Positions 1-7,795 of a stretch of 64,000 nt of DNA are shown in pieces. How positions within the stretch are numbered: position 1 is the first letter of the stretch; every line of letters begins with the position of its first letter. This DNA is from Hydrogenibacillus schlegelii (GTDB lineage Bacteria; Bacillota; Bacilli; Thermicanales; DSM-22653): the NCBI RefSeq assembly GCF_001653195.1, contig NZ_JXBB01000001.1, positions 124,001 to 188,000 on the forward strand. The letters run 5' to 3'. A model generated the notes under the pieces. It had not been told where the DNA came from, searched no databases, and saw only the letters and a program-made list of their open reading frames with translations. The position numbers and the translations under genes were made by a program.

Positions 1-695
1 CGCCGGGCGAGGTCAAGCCGCCGGCGCCCCCGTTTCCGGCTTCCGAGCCGCGAACGAGGGGCGGACGGCTCCCCGCGCCCGGTTCATTCGACCCGAAGGC
101 GCCGCCCCTCCGCTTCGACGTCCGGCGCCGGCGCATCGAGCGGCGCCCGGACGTCGCCGTCGACCTCGGCGGCATCGCCAAAGGGTGGGTCGGGCGGGAG
201 GTCGCCTTCCGCCTCAGGCGCGCCGGCGTCCGCCTCGGCGCCCTGAGCGCCGGCGGCGACCTCGTCGTCTGGAACGACGCCGACGACCTCCCCTGGACCG
301 TCGAGATCGAGCCGCCCGCCGATTTCGACGGCGATCCGCCCCCCGGTCCGTTTCGCTTGAGGCGCGGCGCCGCCGCGACGTCCGGCGTCCACCGGCGCCG
401 GTGGACGGCCGACGGTCCCAAGCACCACCTCATCGACCCGAGCACCGGGCGACCCGCGGAAAGCGACGTCCTCCAGGCGACCGTCTTGGCCGCCGATCCC
501 GTCGAAGCGGAAGCGCTCGCCAAAATCCCGATCGTCCTCGGCGCAAAGGACGGCATCGCCTGGCTCGAAGCCTACGCCCGGCGCGACCGCCGAAGCGGCC
601 TCGTCGTCCTCCTCACCGTCGACGGCCGCTGGCACGTCCGCCGTTTTGCCCCGACGCCCCCGGCGCCGAACCGGCGCCCCCCCGGTGACGCCTGA
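1..695 (+). CDS. apbE: FAD:protein FMN transferase (ApbE family), 3' part
   Basis: Open frame entering from the window edge (first full codon at base 3) and stopping at 693-695. ApbE enzymes attach FMN from FAD to a Thr of target flavoproteins outside the membrane, using Mg2+. Three family signatures are visible in order: DLGGIAKGWV, LSAGGDLVVW, then ATSGVHRRRW followed by HHLIDPSTGRP, the Mg/FAD-binding C-terminal block. The N-terminus, with any signal peptide, lies outside the window, so export cannot be judged. The Pro/Arg-rich tail is ordinary for this GC content. Family call is firm; the flavoprotein target is unknown. Confidence 0.88.
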   Translation, partial: PGEVKPPAPPFPASEPRTRGGRLPAPGSFDPKAPPLRFDVRRRRIERRPDVAVDLGGIAKGWVGREVAFRLRRAGVRLGALSAGGDLVVWNDADDLPWTVEIEPPADFDGDPPPGPFRLRRGAAATSGVHRRRWTADGPKHHLIDPSTGRPAESDVLQATVLAADPVEAEALAKIPIVLGAKDGIAWLEAYARRDRRSGLVVLLTVDGRWHVRRFAPTPPAPNRRPPGDA

Positions 696-759
696 ACCCG
701 GCCTCCGTTTCTTCAGGCCGGACGGCCCCCCGATCCGTCGACCCCAACCGAACCGGCGG

Positions 760-1018
760 CCCCAACCGAACCGGCGGCCGAGGGCACCGCCGCCTCAACC
801 GGCGGCTCAAGCTCGACCAGGTCGTAAGCGCCGGCGGCGCCGTGGAGCCGTCCTTCTTCGATCGTTCGCCCGAGCCGCGCCCCGTCCCTCAGCGTCGGGG
901 TCGACGCCGCAATGAAATAGCGCCGGCGAAAGCGGCGCCGGCGGCCCGACGAGGATGCCGAGGGCCTTCCGCGAAAGGGCGAGAAGGCGCGGCAGCGTTT
1001 TGTTGACGAGCCAGGATG
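760..1018 (-). pseudogene. Remnant of a DUF364 (putative heavy-metal chelation) gene
   Basis: Reading the minus strand from about 1018, one frame gives LVNKTLPRLLALS, then ILVGPPAPLSPALF and GVD, which resembles the C-terminal domain of DUF364 proteins. After GVD the likeness continues in another frame (TLRDGARLGRTIEEG ... AYDLVELEPP), which implies a frameshift. The N-terminal two thirds are missing, and the fragment abuts the edge of an AT-rich islet at about 1020. I read it as a truncated, frameshifted leftover. The assignment rests on remembered family motifs and needs a profile search. Confidence 0.42.
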
Positions 1019-1172
1019 TGATTTTAATCTCCTTTGAGAAAGGGATGCTGGCTTGCGGAGATTGAACGAATTCGATCCATGAGTCCGGTTTTCCTTCGTA
1101 ACAAAGATTTTTTTACCGGCCTTCAAGGGTCGTCTGTTGTCATGCAAACCCGTTATTATTTGGATCAAATGG

Positions 1173-1589
1173 CTACTTTGCAAAAGCATTAATGATTAGG
1201 ATATAGATTGTTGCAATTAACTGTAAAATAGGTACTATGACTATGTATTTCCCTATGGACCAAAAGAAGAAATAAGAAATTAACACACTCAGTATTGCGC
1301 TTAAAAAAAGGGATAACGACGCTTTTTTTCTCCAACTATAAATAGAAAAAAGAACAACAAGGATAATCGGGGCAATTATTAAATACTTTCCTATAGACCA
1401 GATAAAAATAAGTGAAATAGATGCACCTACCGTTGAACCTATAAAAACCAATGCGGGTTTCCCTTTTCTCCAACCGTAAATCGAAAGGAGCATCACCATT
1501 GCATAGACGACCAAGGATAACGGACCCGCTATATCCCAAAAATCCCAAAGCTTATATGCGAAATTTATGTAAATTGTTTCGATCGGCAT
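1173..1589 (-). CDS. Small multi-pass membrane protein of unknown function
   Basis: 138 residues with at least four hydrophobic segments and an internal repeat: FIWSIGKYLIIAPII near residue 65 and FFWSIGKYIVIVPIL near residue 110, each preceded by a YGWRK or YSWRK turn. It therefore looks like a duplicated two-helix unit. The start is well supported: AAGGAGG lies 8 bases upstream of the ATG. The gene and its flanks (about 1020-1640) are far richer in A+T than the rest of the window, so it looks foreign. It sits between a DUF364 remnant and an insertion element. I do not recognise a family. Confidence 0.6.
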   Translation of the reverse strand: MPIETIYINFAYKLWDFWDIAGPLSLVVYAMVMLLSIYGWRKGKPALVFIGSTVGASISLIFIWSIGKYLIIAPIILVVLFSIYSWRKKASLSLFLSAILSVLISYFFFWSIGKYIVIVPILQLIATIYILIINAFAK

Positions 1590-1602
1590 CCCTGAGTCCT
1601 CC

Positions 1603-1926
1603 TTAAATTACCTGTTCCTTATACGAGTCTGAATACGCAAACTCATATTGAATCCGACCGTCCAGCCGCCCTCCACGCCGCCAGAAGACGCAGGCCCGCG
1701 TCCGGCCAGGCTTTCTGAGCCTCGTCCACGTGAAGGGCATGATCGCGATCAACGAATACCGCGACAGTTTCGGCTTTCCGGGGTCGAACGGCAAGACCCA
1801 CCCGCCGCCCCTCTCAGCCTTGCGGGTCAGAATCCTCACGAACGCTCCCAGCCCGGAGCGTGATGCGCGCTTCGGTCCTGAGAAGGGCCTCTGTCTTGCG
1901 CCAAAATTTCGGCCCCGGTTTGACGC
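1603..1926. other. Flank of the insertion element, no convincing gene
   Basis: The base composition changes here from AT-rich back to GC-rich. Short open frames exist on both strands (for example a 78-codon minus-strand frame at 1603-1839), but none has a clear ribosome-binding site or a recognisable domain. It does not match the missing 3' half of the TnpB-family gene truncated on the other side of the element, so the insertion was accompanied or followed by rearrangement. Confidence 0.5.
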
Positions 1927-2265
1927 GAGGTCAACTTTCCCTATACAAAGCTAAACGATCTCCGGCTTTGTACCAGGTACTCGCTGTGCAGACAAAGGCC
2001 TTTCGCCTTTGCCGACGGCTCCCTCCGCCGCCGTCTGGCCGGTCCGGCATCCCCTGGCGGAGAAAACCCGACAGGACCCGGTCGGGTTTGCGGCTGCCGA
2101 ACCGCTTCCCGGCGTTTTCCGTCCCTCAGGCGCTTCGCCATCGGGCTCATACCGGGAGGGGGAGTGACCCCGCCTACCCGCCGCCCCTTTGCCCCCACCC
2201 CCTGGTGTTGCCGGAAACCCGGGCCGCTCCCGGCAGGGAAGAACGGCGGGCTTAAGAAAGAAATC
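1927..2265 (-). ncRNA. Candidate omega-RNA (reRNA) region of copy 1
   Basis: A 339-bp stretch downstream of the tnpB stop has no long reading frame, yet it is strongly conserved with copy 2 (58351-58690). In IS200/IS605 and IS607 elements this position encodes the guide RNA, whose scaffold overlaps the 3' end of tnpB and whose guide is the host DNA just past the element end. A variable patch near 2055-2095 can form a hairpin (AACCCGAC ... GTCGGGTT) although the bases differ from copy 2. If the model holds, the guide would be read from 1926 downwards. The RNA itself is inferred. Confidence 0.5.
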
Positions 2266-3768
2266 TTAACCCGATTCAACGAAGATCGTTTCGACCCAGA
2301 CGGAAGGGGTGAAACCCTTGATGTTGAAGGAACGGGCAATTTTCTTTCGGGTCGCTTTAAACATCCCGTAGAGCTTTCCCCAGAGCTTCCCGTGCGTCCA
2401 TCCTTCCCCGGGCGAACGTCCGAGAAGCTTCTGGAGCAAGCCCTTCGGCACCTTCTCTTTGAACCCCAGCGCCCGGCGGGCGATGACCAGGGCCGCCGCC
2501 TGGTGGGCGTTCAGTCCGTAAGTCTCGGCGTATTTGAAAAAGCCGATGAGCGAAGTGTAGGCCGCGGGAACGGTAAATACGGCGATGCCGTGTTTTCTTA
2601 AAGCGACGATGAGACGGGTAAAAAGCAGCTTTTTGGTGAAGTTGTGGGTGATGCGATTGAATACCTTGTTGGTATCGTGGTCCTGGGCGAAGAACAGTTC
2701 CTCCAGAGCCACCTGCCTTACGCCTAAGGACGCGAGCCAGTCGGCCACTTCATTGGCCAGGTTGCCGGCGATCCACTCCCGCTTTTCGCGGGAGGCGTGC
2801 ACCAGATCCGGGCTCCAGAAACAGCGGGAAACCTTAAAGTTGCCGTTCGGCAAGGCCACGGTGGCGGCCACCACGTTCGGATTCAGATCGATCCCGGCCA
2901 GAGCTTGGCTTCTGTCCGGGACAGGGAGCGGATCGCTTTTCAGGGGAAAGGAGATGAAACCGTCGAATCGGTCGTCCTTCCGCACGACCCGAACGGTGTA
3001 AGCCTCTCCGGCATCCAGGTGTTTCTGAAGAAGGGTTCTATACCTCGCCGGGACCTCAAGCGGCACGGTGACCCAATCCGTTTCTTTCCTACGACGACCG
3101 TGTTTACTTCCCGGCATCGGAGGAATGTATACGTTGAGCCGGAAGGAATCGGTCAGCGGATCATGAACGATCTCGGTGTTCGCATTGCCGTGCTGACCTT
3201 CCAGTCCCTTCTGGTTGGCCTGACCCACGGAGTAGAAAGCGTTTGATCTCAGTTCCCGCCACTTCTCCCGGGAGAGCTTTCCCCGCTGAAGCTTGAGCAG
3301 GTTCTTCTTGCCGCCGAAGACGGCGGGCGGAACTTCACCGCGGTCCTGAAAACCTTTCCAGTAGGCGAGTCTGGCCCGGAGCCGATCGAGCCGCATCTGG
3401 ATGCCCCGGCGGTGGCGTTTGTCCTTCGTACGCTCCAGCTTCTCCGCGGCCTTTTCGATCTTGGCCTCCAGGTCCGAAACGTGCATGTCAACCTGCGCTT
3501 TCTGACTCTCGAGGGTGGCCTTTGCGTCCTCCACGGCCCACTGGCACCAGCGGGCGTTGGGGAAGAACTTCTGATAGAGGTCCTTGACAATTTCGCCCGT
3601 CTTCTTTCCCCGCCTCAGCGCCTGGTAGGCGGTGCGCCGGGCCGTCTGGTATCGACTCATGAAGAAAATGAGCTCGGCTTTTGCCGTCTCATTCGGGTAT
3701 ATCCGGCCCGGGATTGTCACCATGTCGGCGGGTTTTCTTGACTTTATCCGCATTGTCTTTATCCGCAT
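2266..3768 (-). CDS. tnpB: TnpB-related RuvC-like nuclease, IS607-type element copy 1
   Basis: 500 residues, full length. The N-terminal half is basic and helical, with a predicted coiled-coil stretch near residues 90-135. RuvC-I is GIDLNPNVVAATV and RuvC-II is VALEELFFAQDHD, supplying Asp and Glu. Where canonical TnpB has an Asp before Ala-Ala in RuvC-III, this protein reads GLNAHQAAALVIARR (His), and the usual CxxC zinc ribbon is absent. It belongs with the TnpB-related group rather than classical TnpB. The start overlaps the end of tnpA, as is usual. Nearly identical to the copy at 58691-60178. Likely role: RNA-guided cleavage or element retention; activity is uncertain because of the changed active site. 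Confidence 0.85.
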   Translation of the reverse strand: MRIKTMRIKSRKPADMVTIPGRIYPNETAKAELIFFMSRYQTARRTAYQALRRGKKTGEIVKDLYQKFFPNARWCQWAVEDAKATLESQKAQVDMHVSDLEAKIEKAAEKLERTKDKRHRRGIQMRLDRLRARLAYWKGFQDRGEVPPAVFGGKKNLLKLQRGKLSREKWRELRSNAFYSVGQANQKGLEGQHGNANTEIVHDPLTDSFRLNVYIPPMPGSKHGRRRKETDWVTVPLEVPARYRTLLQKHLDAGEAYTVRVVRKDDRFDGFISFPLKSDPLPVPDRSQALAGIDLNPNVVAATVALPNGNFKVSRCFWSPDLVHASREKREWIAGNLANEVADWLASLGVRQVALEELFFAQDHDTNKVFNRITHNFTKKLLFTRLIVALRKHGIAVFTVPAAYTSLIGFFKYAETYGLNAHQAAALVIARRALGFKEKVPKGLLQKLLGRSPGEGWTHGKLWGKLYGMFKATRKKIARSFNIKGFTPSVWVETIFVESG

Positions 3769-4147
3769 CCGTCATGGCCTCCCGCACCCTTTGGCGAAAC
3801 GCCCTGCTGCGTGGACCGTCAGGTCCATCTGGCCTTTGCGGGCCATTTTGAAAAGCCGGGCCAACCCTTTGCGTTTTTCGTTGAGTCCGGAGCCCTGTTC
3901 GGCGATGACGGCGACCACTTCATAACCCCTGGCCCGGCAGTGTTCCTCCAGGCGCTGCCTCTGGCGTTCCAGGTTACCCGCTCCGGCCTGTTTAGCCGAA
4001 GATACGCGGGCGTAGAGGACCGCCCTGCGGCCGGAAGGCAGAGCTTCACCGAGGAGGCGCAGAATTTCGCTCCTGGGGAAGCGCCTCTGGCCGGAAGGCG
4101 TTCGGATGCAGCGGATTTTGCCCGCCTTTTCCCAAATCACGTCCCAT
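3689..4147 (-). pseudogene. tnpA: Serine recombinase tnpA of IS607-like copy 1, two internal deletions
   Basis: IS607 TnpA is a MerR-like DNA-binding domain followed by a small serine recombinase. Here the ATG at 4147 starts as in copy 2, but the DNA jumps after four codons to the end of the helix-turn-helix, shifting frame. The catalytic start (AVLYARVSSAKQAG) and the GSGLNEKRKGL block survive in an open frame at 3772-4182. A second deletion of about 175 bp then removes the segment that reads RLARFGFSYIE in copy 2. The product cannot be a working recombinase. The reading frame overlaps the start of tnpB. Confidence 0.8.
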
Positions 4148-4194
4148 GGCTTAAGAATAGCATTGATTAGGAAAAGAGGCAACTGTTGGTTGGA

Positions 4195-4535
4195 CCGTCC
4201 GGGAGGTCGTTTTCCGGACTCGCCGCCCGGCGCCGGCGATCGGCCTTGCGGTGAAGTTGCCGAAGTTCCCGCCGGTGTTCTTTCAGCGCCGGGGGGATGA
4301 GCGGAGTGATCTCGGCTTCTTCGCCGTCAAACCAGGCGATTTGCCTCGGACCGGGGTCCATCCCGCCGATCGCTTCAGAACCCGGAACCGGCGGCTTTCG
4401 GAAAGCATCGCCTTCCAGAACCCGCCGAACGTAGTACCGCCACCCGTCCTTCCCCATCCGCCGCACGATGCGGGCATCCTTCACGGGGCTCATCAGTCCG
4501 TGCCATACCACCGACCGGGGCCAACTGAATTCCGA
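4195..4535 (-). pseudogene. Truncated gene of a second TnpB family, interrupted by copy 1
   Basis: The minus-strand frame reads WHGLMSPVKDARIVRR, GWRYYVRRVLEGDAF and then GMDPGPRQIAWFDGEEAEI, a RuvC-I-like block (Asp in GMDPG) found in another family of IS605/IS607 accessory proteins. The frame runs straight into the insertion element at 4194 after SPENDLPDG. The 3' half is not present on the other side of the element, and the 5' end is also lost before yqeH. So an older element was broken by a younger one. Confidence 0.65.
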
Positions 4536-4583
4536 CCCAGGCGCGATCGAACGCCCTAAGCACGGCGGGCCCCGCGAGGCGGC

Positions 4584-5735
4584 CTAGATCATCGCCGGCC
4601 GCAACTCCGGCGCCACGCCGTGGGGGAGATACACGTCGACGACCGCCGGCACGCCGTTTAAGACGACCCAACCGATGCCGCCGAGGTCGAGGTCGCGCTT
4701 CTCCGGAGCGCCTTTCGGGCGGATCACGAACCGGTGCCGGCGCCACTCCGGAAGCGGCGGCACCCGCCCCTCCGCCGGCGGCCGGAGAAGGCGCCCCCGA
4801 TGGGCGGCGTAGACGGCCTCCGCCCGCTCCCGCTTCGTCCGGTGCACGTACAGCTCGTTCGACACGTAGAGGACGAAAGGTTGCCGCTCCCCCTCGACGA
4901 AATCGACCCGGCCCAGGCCACCCAAAAACAGCGTCTGCCCGGCCTGAAGCTGGTAGATCCGCGGATCGATCCGCCGGCGGGGAAGGACGATCTTCAGCTC
5001 CTCCGGCAAAAGAAGCGGCGTAAGCCGCCCCGGCGGTAGCACCCCCGGCGTGTCGACGACCGTCTTCCCGTTCGGAAGGGCGATCGTCACCCGGGCGAGC
5101 GTCGTCCCCGGAAGGCGAGACGTCGTGAGCCGCACCCGCTCCTTCACGCCGTAGCGGACGATGAGGCGGTTTAAGAGCGACGATTTCCCGACGTTCGCCG
5201 CTCCGACAACCGCCACCGGCCGCCTTTCCGCCTCCAGACGCCGAAAAAGCTCCGGAAGCCCCGTCTCCGATTTTGCGCTGATGAGAAAGACCTCCTCCGG
5301 GTCATACCCCCGCTCCCGGAGCCGACCGATCAGCCACGCCCGAATCCGCTCCGGATTGTGCGCCTGCGGCAGAAGATCGACCTTGTTCGCCGCGACGATC
5401 ACCCGGCGGGTCCCGACGAAGCGATGGAGCTCGGGCAGCACGCTTCCCTCGACGTCGAACAGATCGACGACGAGGAGGATCGCGTGAGTCGCTCCGAGGC
5501 CCTCCACCTGCCGGCGGTATTCGTCCGCCTCCAGCTTCACCGGCACGACTTCACCGTAATGGAGGAGCCGGTGGCACCGGAGACAGAGGGGGGCCTTCCG
5601 CTCCCACTGTTCCGGCGGCACATACCCCTGCCGATTCGGATCGTCCTTCTGAAGCACCGCGCCGCAGCCGGGACACGTCCGGACCGTTTCCGTGTTCCCG
5701 GCTTCGACGGACGCCGTTTCGTTTTCCCGTTCCAA
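4584..5735 (-). CDS. yqeH: Ribosome biogenesis GTPase YqeH
   Basis: 383 residues, the usual size for YqeH, needed for 30S subunit assembly. The N-terminal zinc finger has Cys21/Cys24 and Cys51/Cys54. The GTPase motifs come in the circularly permuted order typical of the family: NKVD at 117-120 (G4), SAK at 153-155 (G5), GAANVGKSS at 178-186 (G1), then DTPG at 228-231 (G3). A C-terminal RNA-binding region follows. The start is a TTG with a GAGGG-type ribosome site upstream. yqeG lies just upstream on the same strand, as in Bacillus, so they are probably cotranscribed. Confidence 0.95.
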   Translation of the reverse strand: MERENETASVEAGNTETVRTCPGCGAVLQKDDPNRQGYVPPEQWERKAPLCLRCHRLLHYGEVVPVKLEADEYRRQVEGLGATHAILLVVDLFDVEGSVLPELHRFVGTRRVIVAANKVDLLPQAHNPERIRAWLIGRLRERGYDPEEVFLISAKSETGLPELFRRLEAERRPVAVVGAANVGKSSLLNRLIVRYGVKERVRLTTSRLPGTTLARVTIALPNGKTVVDTPGVLPPGRLTPLLLPEELKIVLPRRRIDPRIYQLQAGQTLFLGGLGRVDFVEGERQPFVLYVSNELYVHRTKRERAEAVYAAHRGRLLRPPAEGRVPPLPEWRRHRFVIRPKGAPEKRDLDLGGIGWVVLNGVPAVVDVYLPHGVAPELRPAMI

Positions 5736-5827
5736 AGGCCGTCCCTCTTTTCCTCGCCCAGATCCGCCCGCTTCGACCGGCGGCCGAAAAACGCCGCATC
5801 CGGACGCGGCCCCTTCCGCCGCGCCGC

Positions 5828-6316
5828 CTACGGCTTCCGTCCCAAAAGCCGCCGCTCGATCAGGCGGTTCACCCGCGTCGCCCAGCCGTCCGTCTCGACG
5901 AGCGGCCGCACGAGAATCGTCCGCACGCCGAGGAGCTTCCCCCCGAGGACGTCCGTCAAAAGCTGATCCCCGACGACCGCCACCGCCTCCTTCGGCAGCT
6001 CCAGCCAGCGAAACGCCTGCCGAAGGCCGAGGGGAAGCGGCTTTTTCGCAAACGACACCGCCCGCACCCCGAGCCGCTCCGCGATCCGCCCGACCCGGGG
6101 CGAGCGGTTGTTCGAAGCGATCACGATGCGGAAGCCCGCATCGATCAGCCGCCGGACGCCGTCCAGCGCTTCCGCCGTCTCTTCCGCGCTGTTCCAGGGG
6201 ACGAGCGTGTTGTCGAGATCGACGATGAGTCCCCGGATCCCCGCCCGACGGAGCCCCTCCGGCTTGAGGTCAAAAAACGAATCGACCACCCAGTCCGGTC
6301 GAAGCCATCCTCGCAT
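5828..6316 (-). CDS. yqeG: YqeG family HAD-type phosphatase
   Basis: 162 residues from the ATG at 6316, chosen because AGGAG lies 8 bases upstream and the protein then begins MRGWLRPDWVV, as family members do; the longer frame adds only an Arg/Gly-rich leader. HAD motif I is DLDNTLVP (Asp33 and Asp35) and motif IV is GDQLLTD at 116-122, giving the Mg-dependent phosphatase core without a large cap. It precedes yqeH by about 90 bp. Physiological substrate is unknown; mitochondrial relatives dephosphorylate phosphatidylglycerol phosphate. Confidence 0.92.
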   Translation of the reverse strand: MRGWLRPDWVVDSFFDLKPEGLRRAGIRGLIVDLDNTLVPWNSAEETAEALDGVRRLIDAGFRIVIASNNRSPRVGRIAERLGVRAVSFAKKPLPLGLRQAFRWLELPKEAVAVVGDQLLTDVLGGKLLGVRTILVRPLVETDGWATRVNRLIERRLLGRKP

Positions 6317-6481
6317 CGCCTGCTCCTGACCTTTGCCTCGCTTTCTCCCGCCGTTCCCTCGCACCCTCTGGCCTCTATCGGCCGAGGCCTTTCCTTCATC
6401 CCGAGGGGCAAACCGCAGCCCCAACGGGAAGACCCGCCGCCCCGACGGGCAAACCGCCGCTCAAACGGGCAAACCGCCGCC

Positions 6482-7735
6482 TTAATGCGCAAACCGCGGC
6501 GTCCCCTCAAGCTGCGGCGCCGGCCACTCCGGCGCCGGCCACGGCGCGGCCGGTCGGACCGGTGTCTTCGCCGCCGATCGCCGCGGTCGCAGGCGAACCG
6601 GAACCGACCGCGGGTTCCGCATGAGCTGCAAGATCTTATCGGCCGCCTCCAGGGCCGCTTCCGGCCGGCCGAGGGCCGCCGCCGCCCGGCGAAGGGCCGC
6701 GAGGCGCTCCGGCGACGCGAGCAGGGCACCGACCGCCGCCGCCGCTTCCTCCGGCGTCTCGGCCCGCACCGCCGCACCGCCGCTTACGAGAAAACGGGCG
6801 TTGTCCTCTTCCTGGCCGGGAAGCGAGCTGTAGAGCACCATCGGCAGCCCCAGAGCGAGGGCTTCCGCCGTCGTGAGCCCGCCGGGCTTCGTCACGAGCA
6901 CATCCGCGGCGGCCATCAACCGCTCGATGCGTTCCACATAGCCGTATGCCCGCACCCGGAGCCGGCCGCGGCGGACCCGTCGTTCCACTTCCTTCTTGAG
7001 CCGCTCGTTCCGCCCGGCGACGAGCAGGATCTCCGCCCCGGTCGCCTGGAGCGCCCGGAGGAGCTTCAGCGCGTCGTGCAAAAGCCCGAACCCGCCGCCC
7101 ATGACCATCACCACCGGCTGAGCGGCAGGAAGGCCGAGATGCGCCCGGGCAGCGGTCCGGGACGGCGCCTCCCCGAAGCGAAGGCTCACCGGAATTCCCG
7201 TCGCCGCCACTTCGCTTTCCGGCACGCCGAGTTCCTCCAGCCGCCGCTTCAGCGTCTCCGACCCGACAAGATAAAGGCTCGTTCCCTCCGCCAGCCAGTA
7301 CCGGTGATCGCTGTGGTCGGTGATCACCGTCACCGCCGGCACATCCACCCACCCTTCCCGCACGAGATGCGCCATCCCTCGGGCGGCAAAGGGGTGCGTC
7401 GAGACGACGATGTCGGGTTTCGTCTTGGCGACGTGTTCCAAAAGCCGCTTTTCCCCCAGGGACGTCAGCCAGTCGAGAAGCGGCGCTTCGGTCTGCTCCT
7501 GCGTCCGCCGGTAGGCCAGCCGGTACACCTTCGGAAAAAACTTCAGCGCTCCGAGAAACGCCCGCTGCATCAATGGATGCAAAAAAGGATGCGTCTCTCG
7601 CATAAAATCATGCACGACCACGTCCACCGCCGGGTCGCGCGCCCGGATTCCTTCGGCGATCGCCTGAGCGGCATGCCGGTGGCCGTCGCCGTAATCGCTG
7701 TAAAAGACAAGCACCCGCCAAATCCGCTCTTCCAT
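6482..7735 (-). CDS. Glycosyltransferase of the MGDG synthase / UgtP family (GT28)
   Basis: 417 residues. The N-terminal half carries the MGDG_synth signature FYSDYGDGHRHAAQAI, followed by DIVVSTHPFAA and the turn TDHSDHRYW. The C-terminal half has the GT-B nucleotide-sugar site: VMVMGGGFGL, then KPGGLTTAEALALGLPMVLY. Members transfer glucose or galactose from a UDP-sugar to diacylglycerol (membrane glycolipid, lipoteichoic acid anchor) or are cell-wall related. The last 45 residues are Pro/Arg-rich and look like an unstructured tail. Precise acceptor is not deducible. The gene is preceded by an MFS gene on the same strand. Confidence 0.85.
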   Translation of the reverse strand: MEERIWRVLVFYSDYGDGHRHAAQAIAEGIRARDPAVDVVVHDFMRETHPFLHPLMQRAFLGALKFFPKVYRLAYRRTQEQTEAPLLDWLTSLGEKRLLEHVAKTKPDIVVSTHPFAARGMAHLVREGWVDVPAVTVITDHSDHRYWLAEGTSLYLVGSETLKRRLEELGVPESEVAATGIPVSLRFGEAPSRTAARAHLGLPAAQPVVMVMGGGFGLLHDALKLLRALQATGAEILLVAGRNERLKKEVERRVRRGRLRVRAYGYVERIERLMAAADVLVTKPGGLTTAEALALGLPMVLYSSLPGQEEDNARFLVSGGAAVRAETPEEAAAAVGALLASPERLAALRRAAAALGRPEAALEAADKILQLMRNPRSVPVRLRPRRSAAKTPVRPAAPWPAPEWPAPQLEGTPRFAH

Positions 7736-7795
7736 CCCGAGCCCCCTCCCGGAACGCCGCCCGCGGGACGAAAAAAGCGTTTCAGAACCCCCGCC

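Larger units (their letters stand above)
1927..4194 (-). mobile_element. IS607-like element copy 1 (decayed recombinase, intact tnpB)
   Basis: The boundaries come from comparison with the second copy at 58351-60711. The two sequences agree from GAGGTCAACTTTCC at one end to the block ending in TTGGTTGGA at the other, and the flanks differ completely beyond these points. No terminal inverted repeat or target duplication is apparent, as expected for serine-recombinase IS607-type elements. Contents in transcription order (minus strand): broken tnpA, tnpB, and about 340 bp of conserved non-coding DNA. Being present twice with unrelated flanks shows past mobility. Confidence 0.85.

Noticed and set aside
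2585-3925. Plus-strand open frames across the tnpB region
   Set aside because: They are antisense shadows of tnpB and tnpA, appear equally in both copies and have no domain or ribosome site.
5357-5966. Plus-strand 200-codon frame over yqeH/yqeG
   Set aside because: Antisense shadow in GC-rich DNA, Arg/Pro-rich with no domain, and it covers the well-supported minus-strand genes.
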